From Streptomyces lavendulae subsp. lavendulae (GTDB lineage Bacteria > Actinomycetota > Actinomycetes > Streptomycetales > Streptomycetaceae), in NCBI RefSeq assembly GCF_002803845.1, contig NZ_CP024985.1, forward strand, positions 6,335,501 to 6,399,500: a DNA stretch of 64,000 nucleotides. Direction: 5' to 3'. Positions 6,986-16,459 of this stretch are shown piece after piece. The stretch's first letter is position 1. Every line of letters starts with the position of its first letter. The notes beneath the pieces are model-generated. The model had not been told where the DNA came from, did not search any database, and saw only the letters and a program-made list of their open reading frames with translations. The position numbers were made by a program, and so were the translations under genes.

Positions 6986-9505
6986 GTGCCGGAACTCGTA
7001 CTGGAATTGAATGGAAGGACCTGGACGCTCGATCCGTCCAGGTCGTACTCGCTGGGGCGCGATCCCCAGGGGGACGTGGTGATCGATGACGCCCGGGTGT
7101 CGTGGCGGCACGCCACCATCACCTGGAACGGCCGGGGTTGGGTCATCGAGGACCACGGCAGCACCAACGGCACCTACGTGCACGGCGCGCGGGTCCAGCA
7201 GACCGAACTCGTGCCCGGTACGCCGGTCCACCTCGGCAACGCGACCGACGGGCCGCGGCTGAATCCGACCGCTGCCGCCGCACAGCAGCAGCAGGTGCAG
7301 CAGCCCGCCTACCAGGCCCCTGTCGCTCAGCAGCAGGCCCCGGCCTACCAGGCCCCGGTCCAGCAGCAGGCCTGGGACCAGCAGCACCAGCAGTACCAGC
7401 AGGCTCAGCAGCACCAACCGCACCAGCAGCCGCAGCAGGCGTACGTACCGCAGCAGCAGGGCGGTCCGGCGCAGTCCGCCGCCCCGGCCGCCCACGGCGG
7501 GGACCGCAGCCCGACGACGTTCCACCAGATCGCCGTCGGCCACGTCATGCGCATCGGCCGTGCCCTGGAGAACGAGCTCGTAGTCTCGGACCTCCAGGTC
7601 TCCCGCCACCACGCGGAGTTCCGCTCCACCAGCGGACGCTTCGAGATCCACGATCTCGGCAGCCACAACGGCACCTACGTCAACGGCCAGCCGCTGCCCA
7701 AGTCCGGCAGCACCCTGCTCGGCCCGAACGACATCGTCGGCGTCGGCCACTCCACCTTCCGGATCGTCGGCGACCGTCTCGAAGAGTTCGTCGACACCGG
7801 TGACGTCTCCTTCTCGGCCCGCCACCTCACGGTCACGGTCGACGGCGGCAAGCAGATCCTCAAGGACGTCACCTTCGGCGTCCCGGAGAAGTCGCTCATC
7901 GGCGTCATCGGCCCCTCCGGCTCCGGAAAGTCGACGCTCCTCAAGGCGCTGACCGGCTACCGGCCCGCCAACGAGGGCGACGTCCTCTACGACAACCGCA
8001 ACCTGTACAAGCAGTTCGCGGAGCTCCGCCAGCGCATCGGCCTGGTCCCGCAGGACGACATCCTGCACAAGGAGCTGAAGGTCAGCACGGCCCTCAAGTA
8101 CGCGGCCAAGCTCCGCTTCCCCGGCGACACCGCCGAGTCCGAGCGCGCCGCCCGCATCGACGAGGTGCTGCGCGAGCTCAAGCTCGACATCCACAAGGAC
8201 AAGAAGATCACCTCGCTCTCGGGTGGTCAGCGCAAGCGCGTGTCAGTGGCCCTGGAGCTGCTCACCAAGCCGTCGCTGATCTTCCTGGACGAGCCGACCT
8301 CCGGCCTCGACCCGGGCATGGACCGCGACGTCATGCAGCTGCTGCGCGGCCTCGCCGACGACGGCCGCACCGTCCTCGTCGTCACCCACTCCGTGGCCGA
8401 GCTGTCGCTCTGCGACAAGCTGCTGGTCATGGCGCCGGGCGGATCCGTCGCCTACTTCGGCCCGCCGGACGAGGCGCTGAACTTCTTCGGCTACACCACC
8501 TGGGCCGACGTGTTCTCCGCCTTCGAGAACTACCGCGACTACGACTGGGCCGGCCGCTGGAAGGGCTCGCAGCACTACCAGCTCTACGCCGCCGACCTCG
8601 ACGCGGTCGCCCCGCAGCAGGTCGCGATGCCGCCGCAGCAGATGATCCCGCCGAAGCCGCAGGGCTGGGGCTCGCAGCTGTGGACGCTGATGCGCCGCTA
8701 CGTCTCGGTGATCGCCTCCGACAAGGGCTTCCTCGCCCTGATGCTGCTGCTGCCCGCCGTCCTCGGCGTGGTCTCCATCGTGATCCCCGCGAAGTTCGGC
8801 CTGGCCCCGCCGACCCCGCCGAGCCGCTTCAACGGCGACGCCGGCACGATCATGCTGATCCTCGCGGTCGGCATGTGCTTCTCGGGCGCGGCCAACTCGG
8901 TCCGTGAGCTGATCAAGGAACGCGTCATCTACGAACGGGAGCGCGCGACCGGCCTGTCCCGGTCGGCGTACCTCATGTCGAAGGTGATCGTCCTCGGCCT
9001 GATCACGGCCATCCAGGGCGTGATCATCTGCGCCATCGCCTTCACCCCGCGCAAGCTGCCGGCCGAGGGCCTGTTCATGAACCCGGCCGTCGAGCTCTGC
9101 GTCTCGGTCACCGCGCTCGGCTTCACCGCGATGATGTTCGGCCTGGTGATCTCCTCGCTGGTGAAGACCGCCGAGAAGACCATGCCGCTGCTCGTCATGT
9201 TCGCGATCGTCCAGGTCGTCTTCACCGGCATCCTGTTCCAGCTGTACGACAAGATCGGCCTGGAGCAGTTCGCCTACCTGATGCCGTCGCGCTGGGCCAT
9301 CGGCGCCGCCGGCACCACCCTGAACCTGGGCAAGCTCATGGCGCCGTGGGACCCGCAGAACCCCACCAACACCGACCCGCTGTGGGACCACACCACCGGC
9401 CAGTGGTTCGTGGACGTCTTCGTCCTGCTGCTGCTCGGCGTGATCTGCGGCTTCGCGGTGGCGCGCCTGCTGCGCCGCCACGAGCCCGAGGTCATGCGCA
9501 AGTAA
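6986..9505 (+). CDS. Double-FHA-domain ABC transporter (ATPase plus ABC-2 membrane domain)
   Basis: An 839-aa single-chain half-transporter resembling mycobacterial Rv1747. FHA domain 1 is at about residues 20-85 (SLGRDPQGDVVI, GSTNGTYV). A Gln/Pro/Tyr-rich linker follows at about 98-170. FHA domain 2 is at about 185-255 (RIGRALENELVV, SRHHAEF, NGTYVNG). The ABC ATPase has Walker A GPSGSGKST (about 308-316), signature LSGGQRKRVS and Walker B LIFLDEP (about 430-436). The last 270 residues hold about six membrane segments of ABC-2 type. FHA domains bind phosphothreonine, so control by a Ser/Thr kinase is expected. The GTG start follows a GGGG-rich site. The substrate is unknown. Rv1747 has been linked to export of cell-envelope lipid material. 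Confidence 0.88.
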   Translation: MPELVLELNGRTWTLDPSRSYSLGRDPQGDVVIDDARVSWRHATITWNGRGWVIEDHGSTNGTYVHGARVQQTELVPGTPVHLGNATDGPRLNPTAAAAQQQQVQQPAYQAPVAQQQAPAYQAPVQQQAWDQQHQQYQQAQQHQPHQQPQQAYVPQQQGGPAQSAAPAAHGGDRSPTTFHQIAVGHVMRIGRALENELVVSDLQVSRHHAEFRSTSGRFEIHDLGSHNGTYVNGQPLPKSGSTLLGPNDIVGVGHSTFRIVGDRLEEFVDTGDVSFSARHLTVTVDGGKQILKDVTFGVPEKSLIGVIGPSGSGKSTLLKALTGYRPANEGDVLYDNRNLYKQFAELRQRIGLVPQDDILHKELKVSTALKYAAKLRFPGDTAESERAARIDEVLRELKLDIHKDKKITSLSGGQRKRVSVALELLTKPSLIFLDEPTSGLDPGMDRDVMQLLRGLADDGRTVLVVTHSVAELSLCDKLLVMAPGGSVAYFGPPDEALNFFGYTTWADVFSAFENYRDYDWAGRWKGSQHYQLYAADLDAVAPQQVAMPPQQMIPPKPQGWGSQLWTLMRRYVSVIASDKGFLALMLLLPAVLGVVSIVIPAKFGLAPPTPPSRFNGDAGTIMLILAVGMCFSGAANSVRELIKERVIYERERATGLSRSAYLMSKVIVLGLITAIQGVIICAIAFTPRKLPAEGLFMNPAVELCVSVTALGFTAMMFGLVISSLVKTAEKTMPLLVMFAIVQVVFTGILFQLYDKIGLEQFAYLMPSRWAIGAAGTTLNLGKLMAPWDPQNPTNTDPLWDHTTGQWFVDVFVLLLLGVICGFAVARLLRRHEPEVMRK

Positions 9506-9553
9506 CGCGGCCGGAGTAACGCGGCCGGCGGGGGCCCGCCCCCGTACGCGAAC

Positions 9554-9595
9554 GCCTCAGGGCGGCACCCGGAACTCCGGGGGCCGCCCTGAGGC
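9554..9595. terminator. Strong hairpin between convergent genes
   Basis: A 13-bp stem (9554-9566 with 9583-9595; arms GCCTCAGGGCGGC and its complement), with a further small stem in the loop. It serves the FHA-ABC gene on the plus strand and the SLT gene on the minus strand. Confidence 0.75.
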
Positions 9596-9616
9596 GCATG
9601 GGGGGTGCGGGGGCGC

Positions 9617-10270
9617 CTAGTAGGCGCTGTTCACGTTGTCCATCGAGCCGTAGCGGTCGGCGGCGTAGTTGCACGCGGCGACGATGTTCGCGACCGGGTC
9701 GTACAGGTCGAACTTGGTGCCCTTGACGTGGTACGCGGCGAAGGTCGGCTGGATGACCTGGAGCAGGCCCTTCGACGGGATGCCGTTCTGGGCGTTGATG
9801 TCCCAGTTGTTGATCGCGCGGGGGTTGCCGCTCGACTCGCGCATGATGTTGCGGTGGATGCCGGAGTAGGTACCCGGGATGCCCTCCTTCTTCATGATGA
9901 AGAGGGCTTCCTTGATCCAGCCGTCCAGGTTGTTCGCGAAGACCGGGGTGCGGACCGCGGAACGGCTAGCCGCCGCCTTCTGGTCGCGGTCCTTCTTCGC
10001 CTGCGCCTCGGCCTTCGCCTTCGCGGCGTCCTTGGCCTTCTGGTCCGCGACGACCTGCTGCGCGTTGAGGTTCTGCTTCACCGACTGGCTCCAGGCCACG
10101 GGGGCCACGGACACGACCGCCTCCGGCCGCGCCTGGGCGGCACCGTCGGCGGCACCGGCCGGGACGAGGGAGAAGGCGAGGGCGGCGGCACCGAGCGTGG
10201 CGACACCGGCGAGGGAGAGCTTGTGTGCCTTCGTCAGACGACTGTGACCGGGAGTGCTGGAAGCAGACAT
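9617..10270 (-). CDS. Secreted SLT-domain (lytic transglycosylase-like) protein
   Basis: A 217-aa protein with an N-terminal signal peptide (basic n-region, hydrophobic 18-38, likely cleavage after PAGA-AD near 40). A Lys/Ala/Gln-rich, coiled-coil-like stretch runs over about 62-101. The C-terminal SLT/lysozyme-like domain (about 110-217) has catalytic Glu145 in NIMRESSGNP and the KGLLQVIQPTF motif. It is predicted to cleave peptidoglycan outside the cell. The ATG at 10270 is chosen for the GAGG site 10 bases upstream and because the signal peptide fits. A start at 10303 would add a Cys/Arg-rich prefix. The leader is long and structured. Confidence 0.85.
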   Translation of the reverse strand: MSASSTPGHSRLTKAHKLSLAGVATLGAAALAFSLVPAGAADGAAQARPEAVVSVAPVAWSQSVKQNLNAQQVVADQKAKDAAKAKAEAQAKKDRDQKAAASRSAVRTPVFANNLDGWIKEALFIMKKEGIPGTYSGIHRNIMRESSGNPRAINNWDINAQNGIPSKGLLQVIQPTFAAYHVKGTKFDLYDPVANIVAACNYAADRYGSMDNVNSAY

Positions 10271-10763
10271 GGCGGGGCAACCTCTTCGACGGGGGCACCC
10301 CATGGGGAATCAGGGGGCGGTGCCAGGACAGCGCCGCGAGGATCCGGGATCCGGCGGCGCTGGGCGACGTCGACATTCTTAGCGGCGGCAAAATCGCCTG
10401 GCAAAGGTGTGACGTACGATCCCGCTTAGTGGATCAGCCCCGGCGGCCGGAGCCCCGATGAGCCCCCCGGCGCAAGGTGCACCCGCACTGACAGCGCCTT
10501 TATCCGTCCACTAGGCGGCTTCGTAAGTGATGTGCGTCCTATGCCCGGGCTCACATCGGCCACGTAACGGTCTCACCCAGAGTTGCAGCCGCAACGCACC
10601 GCGTGACCGGAGTCCGCCTTCAGGACGGGCCGGACCCCCGCCGCCTCCTCCTCAGGGTGGAGGAGCGGCACCGCAGCCCCCGCCCCCCGTAGGACCGGGT
10701 CCGGCCGCGGTCCTACGCCCGAAGCCCGATCCCGCAGGTCAGGGCCGCCGGTACGGTGACCCC
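10271..10763. other. Divergent intergenic region with structured leader of the SLT gene
   Basis: This gap of about 490 bases separates the SLT gene (minus) from the histidine kinase (plus). It contains a very stable inverted repeat at 10329-10362: outer arms CAGCGCCGC and GCGGCGCTG around inner GATC-CGG-GATC. The repeat lies about 60 bases upstream of the SLT start and would form in its leader RNA. Streptomyces cell-wall hydrolase genes are often under c-di-AMP (ydaO-type) riboswitches, so I looked for that core, but I could not match it with confidence. The half nearest the kinase is GC-rich and holds no gene I can support. Confidence 0.5.
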
Positions 10764-11918
10764 ATGCACAACGGACCCCGCTCGGGACTGGCGGCCGTCA
10801 GCAGCGCGCTGCTCGCCATGAGCCGCCGCCTGGAGGTCCACGACGTCCTGCGGACGATCGTCGCCTCCGCCCGCGAACTGCTGGACGCCGAGTACGCGGC
10901 CCTGGGCGTCCCGGACGACCACGGCGGCTTCGCCCAGTTCGTCGTGGACGGCATCAGCGAGGAACAGTGGCGCCGCATCGGCCCCCTGCCCCGCCAGCAC
11001 GGCATCCTCGCCGCGATGCTCCACCAAGAGGAGCCCGAGCGGCTCGCCGACGTGCGGGAGGACCCGCGCTTCGGGGGCTGGCCCGCCGCCCACCCCGACA
11101 TGTCCGACTTCCTCGGCCTGCCCATCCGGGACGGGGAGGAGACCCTCGGCGCCCTCTTCCTCGCGAACAAGCGCGGCGGGAGCGGCCCCGGCGGCGGCCC
11201 CGGCGGCTTCACCGACGAGGACGAGGAACTCCTCTCCCTCCTCGCCCAGCACGCCGCCATAGCCCTCACCAACGCCCGCCTCTACGAGCGCAGCCGCGAG
11301 CTGACCATCGCCGAGGAGCGCTCGCGCCTCGCCCACGAGCTGCACGACGCCGTCAGCCAGAAGCTGTTCTCCCTGCGCCTGACCGCCCAGGCCGCCGCCG
11401 CCCTCGTGGACCGCGACCCCGCCCGGGCCAAGGGGGAGCTCCACGAGGTCGCCGCACTGGCCGCCGAGGCCGCCGACGAGCTGCGCGCCGCCGTCACCGA
11501 GCTGCGGCCCGCCGCGCTGGACGAGGACGGCCTCGTCGCCACCCTGCGCAACCACGTCCGCGTCCTGGACCGAGCCCACACCGCGGCCGTCACCTTCACC
11601 TGTGACGGCGTACGGGCACTGCCCGCGTCTCAGGAGGAAGCCGTCCTGCGCGTCGCCCAGGAAGCCCTCCACAACGCCCTGCGCCACTCCGGCGCCGACC
11701 GCGTCGAGGTCACCCTCGCCCGCACCACCGGCGGCGGCGCCCTGCTGCGCGTGCGCGACTGGGGCCGGGGCTTCTCCCCGCCCACCGTCCGCAGGGCGGG
11801 CCGCCACCTCGGACTGGTCTCCATGCGGGACCGCGCGAGCGGGGCCGGAGGCCGCCTCGACGTCCGTTCGGAGCCCGGTCGGGGCACCACGATCGAGATG
11901 GAGGTACCCGGTGGCTGA
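10764..11918 (+). CDS. GAF-domain sensor histidine kinase (NarL/DesK class)
   Basis: A 384-aa soluble kinase. A GAF domain covers about residues 20-165. Then comes a HisKA_3 dimerisation/phosphoacceptor helix with His194 in LAHELHDAVSQK, and a C-terminal HATPase domain (DWGRGF, GLVSMRDRA, GRGTTIEMEVP). No membrane segments are present, so it senses an internal signal, possibly redox or a small ligand through GAF. The ATG at 10764 was chosen because the conserved region begins shortly after it. An in-frame extension to about 10530 is Pro/Gly low-complexity. It overlaps the regulator gene by 8 bases and forms a two-component pair with it. Confidence 0.87.
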   Translation: MHNGPRSGLAAVSSALLAMSRRLEVHDVLRTIVASARELLDAEYAALGVPDDHGGFAQFVVDGISEEQWRRIGPLPRQHGILAAMLHQEEPERLADVREDPRFGGWPAAHPDMSDFLGLPIRDGEETLGALFLANKRGGSGPGGGPGGFTDEDEELLSLLAQHAAIALTNARLYERSRELTIAEERSRLAHELHDAVSQKLFSLRLTAQAAAALVDRDPARAKGELHEVAALAAEAADELRAAVTELRPAALDEDGLVATLRNHVRVLDRAHTAAVTFTCDGVRALPASQEEAVLRVAQEALHNALRHSGADRVEVTLARTTGGGALLRVRDWGRGFSPPTVRRAGRHLGLVSMRDRASGAGGRLDVRSEPGRGTTIEMEVPGG

Positions 11919-12570
11919 GGTTCCCGGCCCCCGCCGCATCCGCGTCCTGCTGGTCGACGACCACCAGGTGGTCCGGCGCGGCCTGCGCACCTTCCTGGAG
12001 GTCCAGGAGGACATCGAAGTGGTCGGCGAGGCCGCCGGCGGGGAGGAGGGCATCGCCCGCGCCGAGGAGCTGCGGCCCGACGTGATCCTGATGGACGTCA
12101 AGATGCCCGGCACCGACGGCATCGAGGCCCTGCGCAGACTGCGCGGGCTCGCCAACCCGGCACGGGTCCTGATCGTCACCAGCTTCACGGAACAGCGGAC
12201 CGTGGTGCCCGCCCTGCGGGCCGGCGCCGCCGGATACGTCTACAAGGACATCGACCCCGACGCGCTCGCCGGAGCCATCCGCTCCGTCCACGCGGGCCAC
12301 GTCCTGCTCCAGCCGGAGGTGGCCGAGGCCCTGCTCGCCGCCCAGGACGACCAGCCCGCCGGGGCGGGCCGCCCCGGCGCGCTGACCGACCGCGAGCGGG
12401 AGGTCCTCGGCCTGATCGCGGACGGCCGCTCCAACCGCGAGATCGCCAGGGCGCTCGTCCTCTCCGAGAAGACGGTCAAGACGCACGTGTCGAACATCCT
12501 GATGAAACTGGACCTCTCCGACCGGACGCAGGCCGCGCTGTGGGCGGTCAGACACGGCCTCGCGGACTGA
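11911..12570 (+). CDS. NarL/FixJ-type response regulator
   Basis: A 219-aa regulator. The receiver domain starts at RVLLVDDH (acidic pair) and its phospho-acceptor is Asp62 in LMDVKMPG. The conserved Lys lies in YVYKDIDP. The C-terminal LuxR-type helix-turn-helix is at about 150-215 (LTDREREVLGLIADG, SNREIARAL, EKTVKTHVSNIL). The GTG start at 11911 overlaps the kinase end and has a GAGG site 7 bases upstream. It should be phosphorylated by the preceding kinase. Targets are unknown. The chaplin gene follows 140 bases later but looks separately transcribed. Confidence 0.9.
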   Translation: MAEVPGPRRIRVLLVDDHQVVRRGLRTFLEVQEDIEVVGEAAGGEEGIARAEELRPDVILMDVKMPGTDGIEALRRLRGLANPARVLIVTSFTEQRTVVPALRAGAAGYVYKDIDPDALAGAIRSVHAGHVLLQPEVAEALLAAQDDQPAGAGRPGALTDREREVLGLIADGRSNREIARALVLSEKTVKTHVSNILMKLDLSDRTQAALWAVRHGLAD

Positions 12571-12710
12571 CCGGAACGACAATCCCTTCAAGAGAGATTC
12601 ATACGGTCGGGTGTATGTAGCCCACATGGCGTATCCCCACGGGCGGGGGCGCCGTTCTCCAGCACGTGCCGCGACGGCTGGTCGCGGCAGACGCACTGGA
12701 GGACGAGAAC

Positions 12711-12956
12711 GTGAAGAACTTCAAGAAGGCCGCAGCCGCCACCATGATCGCGGGCGGCCTCGTCGCCGCCGGCGCCGGTGTCTCCTCGGCGCACGGCGGT
12801 GCGTCGGCGGAGGGCGAGGCCCTGAACTCGCCCGGCGTGGCCTCCGGGAACCTGCTCCAGGTCCCCGTGCACGTCCCCGTGAACGTGGTCGGCAACACCG
12901 TCAACGTGATCGGCCTGCTCAACCCCGCCTTCGGCAACACCGGCGTCAACGCCTGA
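12711..12956 (+). CDS. chpE: Short chaplin lacking cysteines (ChpE type)
   Basis: An 81-aa secreted protein with a signal peptide (cleavage likely after SSA at about 27) and a single chaplin domain (about 40-81: PGVASGNLLQ, VPVNVVGNTVNVIG, LNPAFGNTGVN). Most chaplins have two Cys residues in the VNVCGN and GNTCVN positions. Here they are Val60 and Gly78. ChpE of S. coelicolor is the Cys-free member, which supports the name. Chaplins form amyloid-like surface films that let aerial hyphae leave water. The GTG at 12711 has a GGAGGA site at ideal distance. Confidence 0.9.
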   Translation: MKNFKKAAAATMIAGGLVAAGAGVSSAHGGASAEGEALNSPGVASGNLLQVPVHVPVNVVGNTVNVIGLLNPAFGNTGVNA

Positions 12957-13007
12957 CGCACCCGGCCGGCTCCCGCACCCCCCGGGTGCCGGCGGCCGCA
13001 CCCCGCA

Positions 13008-13054
13008 GGCACGGCCCCGCTTCCCCCCTTCTCCCCGGGAAGCGGGGCCGTGCC
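13008..13054. terminator. 18-bp perfect hairpin after chpE
   Basis: The left arm at 13008-13025 and right arm at 13037-13054 are perfectly complementary (GGCACGGCCCCGCTTCCC on the left), with a 11-base C/T-rich loop. It lies between chpE and a convergent gene and can serve both. Confidence 0.8.
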
Positions 13055-13075
13055 GCACCCGGCCCGCCGCCGCGG

Positions 13076-13849
13076 CTAATGCCGTTCGACCGCCGCGTTG
13101 TACGCCGCGACCAGCGCCCGCCGGGCCACCCGCTCCACCGGCCGCAGGGCCTCGGCCCGCGCCGCCATCTCCGAGGCGGCCACCGCGCCGCCGTGCCCGT
13201 TCTCGTACGCCAGCGACACCATCAGGTCCACCCGCTGCGCCAGCGCCAGCACCCGTACCGCCCGCGGCGGGTACCCCGGCGCCAGCACCTCACGGCCCGC
13301 CTCCGCCCGCGCCCGGTACGCCGACAGCGCCGCGTCCGCCACCGGACCCGAAGCCGCCACGTCCAGCCGGGTCAGCACCACCGTCGCCTCGCGCAGCGCC
13401 TCCGCCAGCTCCCGCTCCGCCTCACCCAGCGAGGGCACGTCCGCCGGCGGGGCCTCCCGCACCGGCAGGCACTGCCACAGCACCGAGACGTGCACGTCAC
13501 CGGCCGGACCCGCCTCCGTCACCTCCGGCACCAGACCCAGCGCCGCACCCGCGCACACCACGGCCTCCTCGGCCTCCAGCGCCCGCGCGTTGAACTCCGG
13601 CGGCCCGCTCAGCCCCAGCGGATGCCCCGGCGCCGGCAGCGCCACCCGCAGCCCGCTCACCCCCAGCCCACGCAGCCGCCCGAGCGCCAGCGTGAGCCCG
13701 ACCGGCCCCGCTTCCCCCGGCAGCCCGGCCACCCGGTGCACGGCGTCCTCGCCCACGATCGACAGCGCGGCCTCGTCGGGCGAGACCAGACCGGCCAGCA
13801 GAGCGTTCCCCCAGGCGGCCAACCGCCCTGAACGTGGTTCGAAAAGCAT
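13076..13849 (-). CDS. Conserved hypothetical protein, 257 aa
   Basis: A soluble, Ala/Leu/Val-rich protein with no signal peptide or membrane segment. No catalytic motif is recognisable. The N-terminal half (about 1-135) contains alternating strands and helices and one WQCLPV segment. The C-terminal half (about 140-257) is mostly helical with Arg/Glu heptad-like spacing. Codon use is normal for the window and the ATG lies at a sensible distance from the divergent ABC gene. Function unknown. Confidence 0.7.
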   Translation of the reverse strand: MLFEPRSGRLAAWGNALLAGLVSPDEAALSIVGEDAVHRVAGLPGEAGPVGLTLALGRLRGLGVSGLRVALPAPGHPLGLSGPPEFNARALEAEEAVVCAGAALGLVPEVTEAGPAGDVHVSVLWQCLPVREAPPADVPSLGEAERELAEALREATVVLTRLDVAASGPVADAALSAYRARAEAGREVLAPGYPPRAVRVLALAQRVDLMVSLAYENGHGGAVAASEMAARAEALRPVERVARRALVAAYNAAVERH

Positions 13850-13984
13850 CCCCCCACTCTACGGATCCGGCGCCGGACCCGGCCTGGCGCCCGTAGCCCT
13901 CCGCGAGTGGCGTAGGTTTTCCCCTGGGGCCGCGCCTACAGGCGCGCACAGAGAACCGTGACTGCAAGGGGTGACAACACGCTC

Positions 13985-14785
<801 letters not shown>

Positions 14786-14880
14786 CGCCGCGGCCCCGGC
14801 CCCGGTCCGCCGCCGGGCCGGGGCGCGTGCCGGTGCTCGCGCCCTGTCCGGACCGCACCCACCCGACCTACCATGACGAT

Positions 14881-15309
14881 GTGAACATCGACGCGTGGGT
14901 GTGGTGGCTCATCGGCGCGGCCGGACTGGGCATCCCGCTCGTCCTGACCGCACTGCCGGAGTTCGGCATGTTCGCCGTCGGCGCGCTCGCCGCCGCCGGT
15001 GCGGCGGCCCTCGGCGGGGGAGTGGTGGCCCAGGTCCTGGTCTTCGTCGTCGTGTCGGTCGCGCTGATCGCCGTCGTCCGGCCGATCGCCAACCGCCACC
15101 GCGACCAGCGCCCCCAACACCGCAGCGGCATCGAGGCGTTGAAGGGAAGATCCGCCGTCGTCCTCGAACGCGTCGACGGCAGCGGCGGCCGGATCAAGCT
15201 CGCGGGCGAGGTCTGGTCCGCCCGCACCCTCGACGTCGACAGCAGTTTCGAACCGGGTCAGTCCGTCGACGTCGTCGACATCGACGGGGCGACCGCGGTC
15301 GTCATGTGA
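14881..15309 (+). CDS. NfeD-like membrane protein
   Basis: A 142-aa protein with two to three hydrophobic segments in residues 5-65 and a C-terminal OB-fold-like domain (KGRSAVVLERVDGSG...AGEVWSARTLD), typical of short NfeD proteins. These are partners of SPFH-domain proteins, and an SPFH gene follows 85 bases downstream on the same strand. The pair is a common membrane-microdomain module. The GTG at 14881 was chosen because the upstream in-frame stretch is not NfeD-like. The ribosome binding site is weak. Confidence 0.82.
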   Translation: MNIDAWVWWLIGAAGLGIPLVLTALPEFGMFAVGALAAAGAAALGGGVVAQVLVFVVVSVALIAVVRPIANRHRDQRPQHRSGIEALKGRSAVVLERVDGSGGRIKLAGEVWSARTLDVDSSFEPGQSVDVVDIDGATAVVM

Positions 15310-15394
15310 GCAAGCAGCCCACCCGCGGCCCCGGTGTCTGCGAGACTCCGCTGAACGGGGCAGCACAGACAGCCGGAAGGGCACGGGGAACCGC

Positions 15395-16369
15395 ATGCAA
15401 CCGATCATCATCGTCCTGATCATCCTGGTGGTTCTGGTCTTCATCGCCCTGGTCAAGACGATCCAGGTGATCCCGCAGGCCAGCGCAGCCATCGTCGAGC
15501 GGTTCGGCCGCTACACCCGCACCCTCAACGCGGGCCTCAACATCGTCGTCCCGTTCATCGACTCGATCCGCAACCGGATCGACCTCCGCGAGCAGGTCGT
15601 CCCCTTCCCGCCGCAGCCGGTCATCACCCAGGACAACCTGGTCGTCAACATCGACACCGTCATCTACTACCAGGTGACCGACGCCCGCGCCGCGACGTAC
15701 GAGGTGGCCAGCTACATCCAGGCCATCGAGCAGCTCACCGTCACCACCCTGCGCAACATCATCGGCGGCATGGACCTGGAGCGGACGTTGACCTCCCGCG
15801 AGGAGATCAACGCCGCCCTGCGCGGAGTCCTCGACGAGGCCACCGGCAAGTGGGGCATCCGCGTCAACCGCGTCGAGCTCAAGGCGATCGAGCCGCCGAC
15901 CTCCATCCAGGACTCGATGGAGAAGCAGATGCGCGCCGACCGCGACAAGCGCGCCGCGATCCTCCAGGCCGAGGGTGTCCGCCAGTCCGAGATCCTGCGC
16001 GCCGAGGGCGAGAAGCAGTCCTCCATCCTCCGCGCCGAAGGTGAGGCCAAGGCCGCCGCGCTCAAGGCCGAGGGCGAGGCCCAGGCCATCCGTACGGTCT
16101 TCGAGTCCATCCACGCCGGCGACGCCGACCAGAAGCTCCTCGCCTACCAGTACCTCCAGATGCTTCCGAAGATCGCCGAGGGCGACGCCAACAAGCTCTG
16201 GATCGTGCCCAGCGAGATCGGGGACGCCCTCAAGGGCCTCTCCGGCGCCATGGGCAACTTCGGCCCCATGGGCGGCGGTTCGGGCGGCTTCAACCCCCAG
16301 GCCCCCGGCAAGAGCGTTCCCGAGGCCGACAGCGCCAAGGAGCGCCGGGAACAGCCCCCCATCGACTGA
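15395..16369 (+). CDS. SPFH/Band 7 (stomatin-prohibitin-like) membrane protein
   Basis: A 324-aa protein with one N-terminal membrane anchor (3-20). The Band 7 domain follows at about 22-190 (VPQASAAIVERFGRY variant, DNLVVNIDTVIYYQV, RNIIGGMDLERTLTSRE). An Ala/Glu coiled coil with repeated AEGE units covers about 190-235, and the tail is Gly/Pro-rich. It is likely an oligomeric scaffold at the inner membrane together with the preceding NfeD protein. The role in Streptomyces is not set by sequence. Confidence 0.9.
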   Translation: MQPIIIVLIILVVLVFIALVKTIQVIPQASAAIVERFGRYTRTLNAGLNIVVPFIDSIRNRIDLREQVVPFPPQPVITQDNLVVNIDTVIYYQVTDARAATYEVASYIQAIEQLTVTTLRNIIGGMDLERTLTSREEINAALRGVLDEATGKWGIRVNRVELKAIEPPTSIQDSMEKQMRADRDKRAAILQAEGVRQSEILRAEGEKQSSILRAEGEAKAAALKAEGEAQAIRTVFESIHAGDADQKLLAYQYLQMLPKIAEGDANKLWIVPSEIGDALKGLSGAMGNFGPMGGGSGGFNPQAPGKSVPEADSAKERREQPPID

Positions 16370-16459
16370 CGCCGCCCTCCCCTCATGCATGATCAGTGAG
16401 GCCCCTCGACCTTCATGGCGGGGAGGCGACTCACTCACGCAAAGGGGATGGCTCCGTCC

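Noticed and set aside
10271..10530. c-di-AMP (ydaO) riboswitch
   Set aside because: The context suits one, but I could not align the conserved core. It is kept only as a leader to be tested.
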